A DNA stretch of 41,972 nucleotides, taken from a virus. Of this stretch, positions 1 to 6,981 are shown in pieces. Position 1 is the first letter of the stretch. Every line of letters starts with the position of its first letter. Under the pieces are notes generated by a model that ran no database searches, was not told where the DNA came from, and saw nothing but the letters and a program-made list of their open reading frames with translations. The translations under genes and the position numbers were made by a program. The stretch is taken from IMG/VR virus record IMGVR_UViG_3300010160_000007, positions 1 to 41,972 of that record, one strand, 5' to 3'.

Positions 1-123
1 ATAATTCGTGGTGATAATTGTAGTGCGGTTGTTTGATGTACGCTCGTCAATGATTGCAAAAATATCTGTTTCCATTCGTTGCGTGAATCTTTCCTTACCT
101 AAATCATCAAAGCAAAGTACTGG
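1..123. repeat. Terminal direct repeat, left copy
   Basis: These 123 bases are identical to 41850-41972. The helicase-loader reading frame continues correctly through the repeat, so it marks the overlap of a circular assembly or a terminally redundant phage end. A length of 123 bp suits an assembler overlap better than a typical biological terminal repeat, but both are possible. Confidence 0.95.
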
Positions 124-600
124 TACTGTGCATAGAAAGTCTAATGCTTGTCCGTGCTTGTGTTCCTCAAACCCTTTCTCGATTGCCATCTCCAACTTAC
201 GCATCGACAACCAGACTGCACGACTTGGGAAGTCATCCATCCACAATCGATTGAATACGATCCAAGCGGTTCTCGTCTTGCCGGCCCCAGTCGTTCCGTG
301 AAGCAATAAAGATTTCTTATCTGTGGGAGTCCAAGCCGATGCAGCTTTCAGATTGTCGGTGAGTCTGTTGATGTCGGTATCCAGAAATGCAATAGGGTAA
401 TCTGGATGTTGATCGAGCCACACTAGGTTATTCTTTTCCATCAGCTCTGGATAAAAAAATGGGGTATCCCAGTACTCAGTCTTCCGTGCTTCAGCGCACG
501 TACGACAAGTGTAGTACTTGCCGACAATAACTTCTTTGACTGTGTCGTACATCGGTGATGCGACATTCTTGCAAGAAGTGCAAAGTTTTCTAGAACCCAT
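1..600 (-). CDS. DnaC-like helicase loader (AAA+ ATPase), N-terminal 200 residues
   Basis: This is the 5' part of a gene whose 3' end lies at 41754; joined across the repeat it encodes about 231 residues. It has an N-terminal zinc-finger-like region with CxxC pairs at residues 7/10 and 32/35. The Walker A motif GTTGAGKT is at 102-109, Walker B VLCFDDLG at 161-168, and the sensor-1-like ITTN at 196-199. This order is that of DnaC/DnaI-type loaders, which place the host replicative helicase at the phage origin. The ATG at 598-600 overlaps the end of the initiator gene by 11 bp, so the two are co-translated, as lambda O and P are neighbours. No Shine-Dalgarno sequence is visible. Confidence 0.88.
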   Translation of the reverse strand, partial: MGSRKLCTSCKNVASPMYDTVKEVIVGKYYTCRTCAEARKTEYWDTPFFYPELMEKNNLVWLDQHPDYPIAFLDTDINRLTDNLKAASAWTPTDKKSLLLHGTTGAGKTRTAWIVFNRLWMDDFPSRAVWLSMRKLEMAIEKGFEEHKHGQALDFLCTVPVLCFDDLGKERFTQRMETDIFAIIDERTSNNRTTIITTNY

Positions 601-1249
601 TGTTGTGGTCTCTGTCCGTTAGAATTTTAGAAAAGGGTTTACTATTCTTGTTGTTCTTATCTGGGAATAATCCCTGCCAGTCATTGGCTATGGATCTTTC
701 GATGGTCGCTATTGCTTCTGGCTCGGTCAATGCAGCCAACATCTTCAACTGATATTCCTGTGCGTACTGGGATAGTTTTTTCTTTGTCTTGGTTCTGTAG
801 TTCAACCACTCGTCCCAAGATTTTTTAAATAAATCAGAATGAGGTAATGGGGTTTGGGGTGTCTCTATCTCTATTTTATTCTCTCTTTTACTCTTGGGTG
901 ACAACTTGGCGTTAGGGTCACGACAACTTGACGTGAGGGTCACGACAGATTGTCGTGAGGGGGTAACCGCTACCGATCCAATGGTTTGTACCCTGCGCTG
1001 GTTACCAGCGGACTCATTGATTACCTTTACCACCAGACCTACACCCTCAAGCTTTGACAGGTATCGTTGTATTGCCCTCTCGCTGACACCCAGACGGCTC
1101 GCAAGCCAGTCATTGGATGCCCAGCACCCCTTGCCCCCATCAAGGACTTCTAGGAGTCCGTAGAGTGCTTTCTCCTCAAGGGATATATCTGTGCGTGACA
1201 GGACTGCCCCTGGAATCCAGAGACCAAATCCTTCTTTCTCTTGGGTCAT
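590..1249 (-). CDS. Phage replication initiator (winged-helix, lambda O / DnaD-like)
   Basis: The 219-residue protein has an N-terminal winged-helix domain (about residues 20-90, including LASRLGVSERAIQRYLSKLE). A low-complexity linker (about 95-140) follows, then a C-terminal domain with W-x2-W-x2-Y and an SIANDWQGLF motif typical of phage primosome/replisome organisers. It probably binds the repeats inside its own gene (896-958) and hands the origin to the helicase loader encoded next. The ATG overlaps the stop of the upstream nuclease gene as TAATG. The exact Pfam family is not certain, but the HTH plus WQGLF-type tail and the neighbour make the initiator role likely. Confidence 0.78.
   Translation of the reverse strand: MTQEKEGFGLWIPGAVLSRTDISLEEKALYGLLEVLDGGKGCWASNDWLASRLGVSERAIQRYLSKLEGVGLVVKVINESAGNQRRVQTIGSVAVTPSRQSVVTLTSSCRDPNAKLSPKSKRENKIEIETPQTPLPHSDLFKKSWDEWLNYRTKTKKKLSQYAQEYQLKMLAALTEPEAIATIERSIANDWQGLFPDKNNKNSKPFSKILTDRDHNNGF
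862..958. other. Putative replication origin: three iterons plus pyrimidine tract inside the initiator gene
   Basis: Three direct repeats lie head to tail at 896-914, 915-936 and 937-958. Units 2 and 3 are 22 bp each and begin GGGTCACGACA. Unit 1 lacks three of these bases. Unit 3 contains a perfect inverted repeat CACGACA-GAT-TGTCGTG (941-957), and unit 2 an imperfect version. Immediately beside them (862-895) is a strand-asymmetric C/T- and AT-rich tract. Iterons with internal dyads next to an AT-rich tract, located in the linker-coding part of an O-like gene (residues about 98-118), is the arrangement of lambda ori. Function is inferred. Confidence 0.6.
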
Positions 1250-2049
1250 TAGAGTGGGTCTCCTAAAGAAAGGTTAAGTGGTTTTCCGTAATTGAAAGGT
1301 GGATACACACCAGAGTCATAGCACATTGCGTACTGCTCGTAATATTGATCCAGGCGATGTTCAGCCAATGACAACCAACCTTCATCAATGGTTACCTTAA
1401 CGCAATCGTGTGCAGCCGTTTCAGTCTCAACAAAATATAATGCCATCTCTGCTGGGCTATCGTTCAATACCATCTGCAACATTCTGCGATAGTGTACCAG
1501 TTGCAAATCGTATCCACGCTCACGGATATCCCAGAATAAAGATTTCTTTGTAAATGGTTTACCATACGTTTTAATATCTCCAAGAATCATTTCCTTGCCA
1601 CGATGTAAGATATCAATCCGTGCTTTCATTGGGAAACCATACTTGGGGTGTTCGGTGTACAATGTTACTTCCGAATCAAACTTAAGATCCACAAGTTCTT
1701 TGTATGGTGGATACGCAATCAAGGAATCAGCGCAAGCTTTGCCTGTCTCCATTGCAGATGGGGAAAGTAAAATACCATTAGGGTTATTCTTCTTCCACTC
1801 ATCTCTGGCTTTACGAGAACCCTCACCAGTTGTGGGAAGGACTGCAAAGTTATTAAGACTGCTACGATCAATCAACAGAGCGTGAACATAGTTGCCTAAG
1901 TCAGTAGCCGCTGAAGACTCAAATGTATCTGTCTTTGCGTACAAAGGTGAAACTACAAACTTCTTGAGGAAGGATGCATTGACACCAGGATTCTTTTTAT
2001 ACTCCTCAAACGGAAGGTCGAGGATGATTTGTGATTTCGGTTTTTTCAT
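1249..2049 (-). CDS. RecE-like PD-(D/E)XK exonuclease (DUF3799-like)
   Basis: The 266-residue protein fits the exonuclease VIII/RecE-type nuclease group. It has a GxxxH motif (LGNYVHALL, residues 51-59), SEVTL with E127, ARID with D146, and GDIK with D158 and K160. A Q-x3-Y motif (Q183, Y187) follows. These are the catalytic elements of PD-(D/E)XK nucleases acting on double-stranded ends. It would resect DNA to give single strands for the Rad52-family annealing protein encoded at 39866-40705, forming a Red-like recombination pair. It sits 16 bp downstream of the RusA gene and overlaps the initiator start. Confidence 0.82.
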   Translation of the reverse strand: MKKPKSQIILDLPFEEYKKNPGVNASFLKKFVVSPLYAKTDTFESSAATDLGNYVHALLIDRSSLNNFAVLPTTGEGSRKARDEWKKNNPNGILLSPSAMETGKACADSLIAYPPYKELVDLKFDSEVTLYTEHPKYGFPMKARIDILHRGKEMILGDIKTYGKPFTKKSLFWDIRERGYDLQLVHYRRMLQMVLNDSPAEMALYFVETETAAHDCVKVTIDEGWLSLAEHRLDQYYEQYAMCYDSGVYPPFNYGKPLNLSLGDPL

Positions 2050-2065
2050 AAGGAAGAAATGTTAA

Positions 2066-2506
2066 TTATTTATTGTATGGATCGATGTCAATAAAAACCG
2101 CTGCCTGTTTTCCATAAACTTTTTTGATGCTTAGTTCCACGATTAGTCCATCATCGGTAATCCATTGTGAATCGACCAAGCAATCAAGTATAGTCTTGAC
2201 CACGTTGTCCACATCTGGGCGAGTAGACTTTGGAATAAATATTTCTCCTGTCTTTGCCTGGATCTTGGCAGAGTCTTTTGTGTTAGGATAAACCAGCAAT
2301 ACCCCCACTTGTGCCGCCTCGTCTAAAGTTTTCCATTGATGTTTTATGAACTCACTTTTCATCAATAGAATTGCGGTCTTGCTCCACTTTACGTTAGATG
2401 ACTTTGATGTCTTACCAATGAATTGCCTACCATCCCTAGTTTTTAAAATGCGTAGAGCAGCTTGGTGTGTAGGGGGTGGCTCAATTGGTAATGCAATAGT
2501 AGGCAT
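2066..2506 (-). CDS. rusA: RusA-family Holliday junction resolvase
   Basis: The 146-residue protein carries the RusA signature RPDVDNVVKTILDCL (residues 96-110). Aspartates 98 and 100 are there, followed by DD at 118-119 and a conserved lysine near 129 (SIKKVY). The family cuts four-way junctions as a dimer and would resolve recombination or replication intermediates before packaging. It is the first gene of the leftward unit, 52 bp from the first rightward gene. A TTGACT hexamer lies 28 bp upstream of the ATG, and no leader with a ribosome-binding site is evident. Confidence 0.9.
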   Translation of the reverse strand: MPTIALPIEPPPTHQAALRILKTRDGRQFIGKTSKSSNVKWSKTAILLMKSEFIKHQWKTLDEAAQVGVLLVYPNTKDSAKIQAKTGEIFIPKSTRPDVDNVVKTILDCLVDSQWITDDGLIVELSIKKVYGKQAAVFIDIDPYNK

Positions 2507-2558
2507 AACATTGCTTACCTTATTTGCTTTTTGAAGTCAACCTACCATATTTACTCTT
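2507..2558. promoter_or_regulatory. Divergent promoter region for both transcription units
   Basis: Only 52 bp separate the two divergent start codons. Rightward, TTGCTT (2525-2530), an 18-bp gap after the overlap with the leftward elements, and TATTTA (2548-2553) form a sigma-70-like pair ending 5 bp before the ATG at 2559. Leftward, TTGACT (2540-2535) with a 17-bp spacer leads to TAAGCA just 5 bp before the RusA ATG. The space is too short for two conventional leaders, so both mRNAs would be leaderless or nearly so. Promoter assignment is by eye. Confidence 0.5.
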
Positions 2559-3029
2559 ATGGATACTGACCCTAAATTTGAACGACTGGATGACGGAACA
2601 AGGCCGGCAAAGAAACTACCCAAGTCATCCGTTAAACGGATCGAGGAACTTTTAAAGCAGGGCAACCCTGTGAAGGATACGGCTAAACTTGCGGCAGTAG
2701 AACCCAAAGCCGTGACTGAAATCAAGAATCAATTACAAGACTCTGGGCAATTAGATGTGCTGGCATTCAAGCGCAAGACCGCAAGCCGACTGGCATCCTT
2801 TGTGGATAAATCAATTCAAAGATTGGATGAAGAGGTGGATAATATACCCATCGGTCAGTTGATGTTATCAACGGCAATTGCTATCGATAAATTTGATAAG
2901 TTGGTAGACCCTACCCCTACTGTGAACATTAAGGCAGAGTTACGCATTAGTGCGGATGATATCAATCGACTCCTTGATCCGTCAATAGGTGCAATAGATA
3001 TTACCCCATCAGACGGCTCGGCAAAATAA
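2559..3029 (+). CDS. Helix-turn-helix protein, possible terminase small subunit or regulator
   Basis: The 156-residue protein has an HTH-like segment at about residues 24-60 (SVKRIEELLKQGNPVKDTAK and following). A helical region ending IGQLMLSTAIAIDKFDKL (about 98-115) follows, and then a polar tail. The 'xxIAIDKxxxL' ending is frequent in phage HTH proteins, including small terminase-like ones. It heads the rightward unit but is 8.9 kb from the large terminase, so an early regulator is equally plausible. The ATG lies only 5 bp past a TATTTA element. Coding is well supported; the role is not. Confidence 0.7.
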   Translation: MDTDPKFERLDDGTRPAKKLPKSSVKRIEELLKQGNPVKDTAKLAAVEPKAVTEIKNQLQDSGQLDVLAFKRKTASRLASFVDKSIQRLDEEVDNIPIGQLMLSTAIAIDKFDKLVDPTPTVNIKAELRISADDINRLLDPSIGAIDITPSDGSAK

Positions 3030-3091
3030 ATACAAAAAGTTTTATTATTTGGTTGACTGGATGACAGACCTATGAAAGTCTATGCGTCCTT

Positions 3092-3445
3092 ATGTCACCC
3101 AATATTAAATTCATCGTTACATCTGTTCGCACAGATAACACTACACAAGAAACGGAAATACATTCTGTAATGTGCCTCACTCTAATCCAAGTCTTTGACC
3201 ACCTGGATTACTTTGTTAATCGCAGAGCAGAATATAATTTCACAACATTCAAACTTGATTATTACGTTCAAGCCATTGAATTTTTTTCTACCGATCCAAT
3301 GGTCACTTGTTCGATAGTACCAAAGTATAGAACCAAGTCGGTATTCATATCTCCACTTTTAAAATTTACAGATCAAGGTACACCCATCTGGGCTACCGAC
3401 AATGTTTTCTACAAAGAATTCCACAACAATGAGCAACACAACTGA
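3092..3445 (+). CDS. Hypothetical protein, 117 aa
   Basis: No family is recognised. The sequence is rich in Thr, Phe, Tyr and Val with alternating hydrophobics, suggesting a small alpha/beta fold, and has no membrane segment or cysteine motif. The 62-bp gap before it contains TTGACT (3053-3058), a recurring upstream element in this genome. Its 3' end overlaps the next gene's chosen start (3429) by 17 bp, so the two are probably co-translated. Confidence 0.6.
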   Translation: MSPNIKFIVTSVRTDNTTQETEIHSVMCLTLIQVFDHLDYFVNRRAEYNFTTFKLDYYVQAIEFFSTDPMVTCSIVPKYRTKSVFISPLLKFTDQGTPIWATDNVFYKEFHNNEQHN

Positions 3446-3803
3446 ACAAAAAAATAATCGTAAACCAAAGAATATTGCGGAAGCTGCCGAATATTTTTCT
3501 TTACTGCCAAGAGCAGTAGAGCGTTTACACCAAGCAACAACCGATGAGATACTTAACGAGTACGAATGGAATACGTTACGAGCATTGGCATTTGCTTGTA
3601 AAGATCCACGCACAAGTGCCAAAGGTATAACTCTTTCTCAGAAGGTTATGATGTACCGCAAGTATGACAAACTTTGGGACTCTATTTCTGAAGCAACCAG
3701 ACTATATGGCGCAAAGATTAACTCTATCAAAATCCAACCAGAAATCGGTGAAGGTGTAGCAGATTTCCGTGCAAGATATCTAAAGGAGATATTAGGACTA
3801 TAA
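3429..3803 (+). CDS. Hypothetical helical protein, 124 aa
   Basis: No family is recognised. The protein is mostly helical and charged. I prefer the ATG at 3429 (MSNTTEQKNN) to the upstream ATG at 3402, because it lies close to the preceding stop and avoids a longer overlap. The stop and the methyltransferase ATG overlap as TAATG at 3801-3805, so translation of the methyltransferase is coupled to it. It might be an accessory or small DNA-binding partner of the methyltransferase, but nothing in the sequence proves that. Confidence 0.65.
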   Translation: MSNTTEQKNNRKPKNIAEAAEYFSLLPRAVERLHQATTDEILNEYEWNTLRALAFACKDPRTSAKGITLSQKVMMYRKYDKLWDSISEATRLYGAKINSIKIQPEIGEGVADFRARYLKEILGL

Positions 3804-5353
3804 TGAAATATTTTTCGGTATGTTCTGGAATAGAAGCTGCATCTGTAGCGTGGCACGATCTTGGGTGGACTCCATTGGGGTTTGCAGAGATCGAGCCATT
3901 TCCATCAGCCGTACTGAAAGAAAGATTTCCTAACACAAAAAACTATGGAGACATCACCCAATACAAATCGTGGGGAATCGAGCCAGGAACAATTAACGTT
4001 CTGGCAGGTGGGCCACCGTGCCAAGCATTTTCAGTCGCAGGTCTCAGAGAAGGAATGGCTGATCCACGTGGTAACCTGTCCCTTACCTATGTCGGAATGG
4101 TTGATCACTTTAAACCAAAGTGGATCATATACGAAAATGTGCCTGGACTCTTGTCAAGTAACGGAGGAAAAGATTTTTCAGCCCTCACAACTGCGTTGGC
4201 AAACATCGGGTATAGCTTCGCCTACAGAATTTTGGACGCTCAATTCTTCTCCGTGCCGCAACGGAGGCGGCGAATTTTCCTCGTTGGCAGCCGTACTGGA
4301 GACTGGAGATATCCCACCGCAGTATTATTTGACGGCCAAAGCGTGTTCGGGAATCCTACGCAGAAGCCAAAACAGAGGCAAAGTATTGCCCCCACTTCTG
4401 GAGCAAGCACTAAGGGCGAAAGCAGAATCAATTGCACCCCAGACGGAATCACAGGAACAGTAAGTGCTAAATGGAGTAAAGGTACAGGTGGGCCGGCAGG
4501 AGATGAGCATTATAATCTTATTACAGAATCACCTGTATCATATAGCATTCGTGAGGATGCAAAGGCAAATACGTTTAGTGTAACTGAAGATGATGTTGCG
4601 CTATGTGTAACTAAAGTACGTCCATCCCCACAATCGCATCACGCACAAAACTTTATTGTGCAACCTAATCAAGTAATGTTCCGTAAATCAAAACGTGCAT
4701 CATCTACTGACGATCACGAAACTTGGGTAGCAGACAATAAATCAAACACATTAAATAATTTTGATGTTGGTGATGTGCGTACTACCCACGCAGTTGTATA
4801 TGAGAACCATCCAAATGATTCCAGAGTTACAGGGCCGCACGATGTAGCACCCACAGTAACATCAAGGTACGGCACAGGTGGTGGTAATGTACCATTTGTT
4901 CAAGATACATCAGCAATTGCATTTCAACCTGGCAACCTTGCACGTAGAGCTGGCAGCGATCCAAGCACAGAAGTATTTCCTACATTGTCAAAAGATAGTG
5001 GAGATCAGAATCCTCACGTTGCACACATTCAAGCATTTGATGTTTATAACCAAAGCGTATCAAATACAAATCAGACATTAAGTTCATCTGCTACAGATGC
5101 TTGTCATACAGGGACAGTGTTTTCACCTACAATGGCGGTACGTAGATTAACACCCAATGAATGTTTAGCATTACAAGGATTCCCAAAAAATTGGACAAAG
5201 ATTTCTTGGAAAGGAAAACCACCAGAACAATGTCCCGATGGCCCACAATATAAAGCCGCAGGTAATAGTATGGCAGTACCTTGTATGCGCTGGATCGGGG
5301 AACGCATTATGTTGGTTGAACAAGTGATAGCCGAGGTACGAAACATTAAGTGA
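3803..5353 (+). CDS. dcm: DNA (cytosine-5) methyltransferase, orphan
   Basis: The 516-residue protein shows the ordered C5-methyltransferase motifs. These are motif I FSVCSGIEAAS (4-14), motif IV GGPPCQAFS with nucleophile Cys73, motif VI YENVPG (110-115), motif VIII QRRRR (153-157), motif IX RRLTPNE (447-453) and motif X GNSMAVP (487-493). It transfers a methyl group from SAM to cytosine in DNA. The target-recognition region (about 190-440) is unusually long. It carries repeated modules of the type 'APTVTSRYGTGGGNVPFV' and 'FPTLSKDSGDQNPHVAHI', a pattern seen in phage C5 methyltransferases. No restriction enzyme is nearby, so evasion of host restriction is the likely role. Confidence 0.95.
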   Translation: MKYFSVCSGIEAASVAWHDLGWTPLGFAEIEPFPSAVLKERFPNTKNYGDITQYKSWGIEPGTINVLAGGPPCQAFSVAGLREGMADPRGNLSLTYVGMVDHFKPKWIIYENVPGLLSSNGGKDFSALTTALANIGYSFAYRILDAQFFSVPQRRRRIFLVGSRTGDWRYPTAVLFDGQSVFGNPTQKPKQRQSIAPTSGASTKGESRINCTPDGITGTVSAKWSKGTGGPAGDEHYNLITESPVSYSIREDAKANTFSVTEDDVALCVTKVRPSPQSHHAQNFIVQPNQVMFRKSKRASSTDDHETWVADNKSNTLNNFDVGDVRTTHAVVYENHPNDSRVTGPHDVAPTVTSRYGTGGGNVPFVQDTSAIAFQPGNLARRAGSDPSTEVFPTLSKDSGDQNPHVAHIQAFDVYNQSVSNTNQTLSSSATDACHTGTVFSPTMAVRRLTPNECLALQGFPKNWTKISWKGKPPEQCPDGPQYKAAGNSMAVPCMRWIGERIMLVEQVIAEVRNIK

Positions 5354-5425
5354 GGTATGCCGAGGTATGACAAGGTATGCCGAGGTAGGGTAAAGATATG
5401 CTGGGTAGGCAGGTATGCCGAGGTA
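5353..5425 (+). repeat. GGTA-rich repeat array 1
   Basis: The 15-mer AGGTATGCCGAGGTA occurs three times (5353-5367, 5373-5387, 5411-5425), separated by related GGTA-containing sequence. A partial copy, GCCGAGGTA, is inside the methyltransferase 3' end (5330-5338). The array starts at the methyltransferase stop codon and marks the left edge of the AT-rich small-gene island. A similar GGTA array lies at 7754-7819. Confidence 0.85.
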
Positions 5426-5611
5426 GGTACAAATAACATATGTGATAGGGCCATCGTTTCCAAGCGCCTGGATGGGAAGATCACATACAATTATGATATC
5501 CTGGTTAGCTGCCTGGCGCTCCACCTGGATAACGATAGACATTCAGCTATCGAATGGATTCAAAAAAACGTCATTCCTTTAGATCGGAAATATGTGAATC
5601 TTTGCTATTGA
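5357..5611 (+). CDS. Hypothetical protein, 84 aa, start inside repeat array
   Basis: The first ~20 residues are encoded by the GGTA repeat array and look non-natural, whereas residues 30-84 (containing DRHSAIEWIQKNVIPLDRKY) have ordinary protein composition. No internal ATG offers a cleaner start. The gene may be a real small protein whose 5' end has been overrun by repeats, or a remnant. No family is recognised. Confidence 0.4.
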   Translation: MPRYDKVCRGRVKICWVGRYAEVGTNNICDRAIVSKRLDGKITYNYDILVSCLALHLDNDRHSAIEWIQKNVIPLDRKYVNLCY

Positions 5612-5660
5612 CGGAATTGACTAAATAGTTTTCTATGTGTGAATAATAAATTTCACTCAT

Positions 5661-5978
5661 ATGAATAGCACACAAAATGATCACCACGAATTCCCTTGTT
5701 ATTGTTGCGGCAAATTAACAAAAGGGAAAAAACTACAATATATTGTTACAACGGATGGATGTAATTTTATGTCTCATAATGAATGGATCGAATTCTGTAA
5801 CAAGAATGGATTTGATCACACAGATCCTATTTCCGCATTTGATATAGCTGGATGTGGATGGAGACCAGAATGGTTTGGATCTGTGTGCTATAAGAATTGG
5901 AAAAAGATTTATCCCATACACATAGAGATCAAAGATTCTAAAGGGGATCGTTATCTATTTATTACCGAACAAAAATAA
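5661..5978 (+). CDS. Hypothetical Cys-containing protein, 105 aa
   Basis: No family is recognised. It contains FPCYCCGKLTKGK (residues 11-23), a zinc-knuckle-like start with C13, C15 and C16. Further cysteines follow at about 34, 46, 65 and 76, and the protein is rich in Trp and aromatics. A small metal-binding protein is plausible. It is the first gene of the island, preceded by CACTCATATG, a variant of the common start box. It ends in EQK-stop like the next gene. Confidence 0.65.
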   Translation: MNSTQNDHHEFPCYCCGKLTKGKKLQYIVTTDGCNFMSHNEWIEFCNKNGFDHTDPISAFDIAGCGWRPEWFGSVCYKNWKKIYPIHIEIKDSKGDRYLFITEQK

Positions 5979-5987
5979 TTTACCCAC
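5965..5987 (+). repeat. Duplicated stop-to-linker junction, copy 1
   Basis: This 23-bp stretch beginning CCGAACAAAAATAATTT matches 6208-6230 at 22 of 23 positions. It spans the last codons (E-Q-K), the stop and the start of the linker to the next gene, so two consecutive genes have the same 3' junction. Confidence 0.85.
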
Positions 5988-5996
5988 CACACACAT

Positions 5997-6221
5997 ATGA
6001 AAACGATATTACAATTCAAACCATCATCAAATTATAACGTATTACTTTGGAAACCTGTTAATTCAGCTGCCGAAAAATTATTACCAAAAAAGAGAAAGGC
6101 ATTTAATAATGATGATCTAACAAAATTGTTCGGCGCTGATTATGAAATCCAAATTGATTTAGGTTTCTATTTAGGGGAATCTAATTTTGTTAAATGCGAA
6201 TCCATACCCGAACAAAAATAA
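5997..6221 (+). CDS. Hypothetical protein, 74 aa
   Basis: No family is recognised. It is a short alpha/beta-looking protein with Lys-rich middle (LLPKKRKAFNNDDLTKLFG, residues 28-46). It starts at ATG 5997 behind the full leader ACCCACCACACACATATG. Its C-terminus ESIPEQK resembles that of the preceding gene at DNA level. There is no Shine-Dalgarno sequence. Confidence 0.65.
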   Translation: MKTILQFKPSSNYNVLLWKPVNSAAEKLLPKKRKAFNNDDLTKLFGADYEIQIDLGFYLGESNFVKCESIPEQK

Positions 6222-6230
6222 TTTACTCAC
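6208..6230 (+). repeat. Duplicated stop-to-linker junction, copy 2
   Basis: Second copy of the 23-bp junction at 5965-5987, with one C-to-T difference. The following linker again runs through a C/A-only stretch into CACATATG at 6244. Confidence 0.85.
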
Positions 6231-6243
6231 ACCATACACACAT

Positions 6244-6774
6244 ATGAAAAATCCACATCACAAATCATTAGAAGGCATTACCGATCTATCGGAAAAGGCA
6301 TTAATCATTTCCTATAATATGGGAATAGACAAAGGCATTAATGCAGCTGAATGGGACATCCAATATGCATTTGGTGGGAGACAAACCAGCGCAAGGAATG
6401 GTTATTTAATCGCCAAAGAAATAGTAAAGGCATTGGACGATGGTGATCCATCATTTTGGGATCATAGAGAATTACCAAATCTATCTGGAGAATGGTGTGG
6501 TGGAATGATTCCACACACATTATTAGAAGACATTCTGTATGAATTGGACATTGATGATGAATCTCAAGACAAGGAATATATGACAGATCAATTGGATGAA
6601 TTTTGCACCGAATGGGAAAATGGTGTTAACGATGGATTTACTTGGCATATGGAAACCAGCGCAAAGGAATACATTAAAAGCTATGAAGAAAATTTAAGGG
6701 AATTAAACAATGAGAGAGTTAAACGTTATCCCGATTTACCAGAGGAAGACAGAGAGGAAGATGACAATTATTAA
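6244..6774 (+). CDS. Hypothetical acidic protein, 176 aa
   Basis: This is the largest island gene, with no recognised family. It has a mixed N-terminus with SARNGYLIAKEIVKAL (about 48-63). A very acidic C-terminal half follows (clusters DIDDESQDKE and LPEEDREEDDNY). I start it at the ATG 6244 behind CACACATATG rather than an in-frame upstream ATG at 6187, which would overlap the previous gene. Strong acidity is a feature of DNA-mimic and anti-restriction proteins, but no specific similarity is seen, so this remains speculation. Confidence 0.7.
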   Translation: MKNPHHKSLEGITDLSEKALIISYNMGIDKGINAAEWDIQYAFGGRQTSARNGYLIAKEIVKALDDGDPSFWDHRELPNLSGEWCGGMIPHTLLEDILYELDIDDESQDKEYMTDQLDEFCTEWENGVNDGFTWHMETSAKEYIKSYEENLRELNNERVKRYPDLPEEDREEDDNY

Positions 6775-6797
6775 TTCTAATTTTACCCACCACACAT

Positions 6798-6980
6798 ATG
6801 AAAACTAAACTAAAAAAATATATGGTTACACAAATAACCTACACCACAATGATCATAAAAGCTGAAGATGAACGTGCAGCGGAATTGGAAATGAAAGATC
6901 AAATGTCTCAAGGCACAGATCAATATCATAATGCCTTATCCGCCGCCGTTGATGAATATAATTCGGAGGAAATTAAATAA
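6798..6980 (+). CDS. Hypothetical small protein, 60 aa
   Basis: The protein (MKTKLKKYMVTQITYTTMII and acidic helix after it) has the look of a beta-hairpin followed by a helix, as in many small phage 'DUF'-type proteins with a VTxxxxxTxxIxAxDExxA pattern. No assigned function. The start box is ACCCACCACACATATG. The next gene follows one base after its stop. Confidence 0.6.
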   Translation: MKTKLKKYMVTQITYTTMIIKAEDERAAELEMKDQMSQGTDQYHNALSAAVDEYNSEEIK

Positions 6981-6981
6981 T

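Noticed and set aside
894-1163. Plus-strand frame of 89 codons opposite the initiator
   Set aside because: It is a shadow of the initiator gene and includes the iterons. The minus-strand frame has recognisable domains and couplings.
3072-3170. 32-codon frame starting at ATG 3072
   Set aside because: It starts in the promoter-like gap and runs in another frame through the 117-aa gene. The latter has a longer and more protein-like sequence.
5104-5542. Minus-strand frames across the methyltransferase 3' end and GGTA array
   Set aside because: Repetitive YLGIP/RHT-like translations arise from the GGTA repeats in several frames at once, a sign of low-complexity DNA, and they oppose the operon direction.
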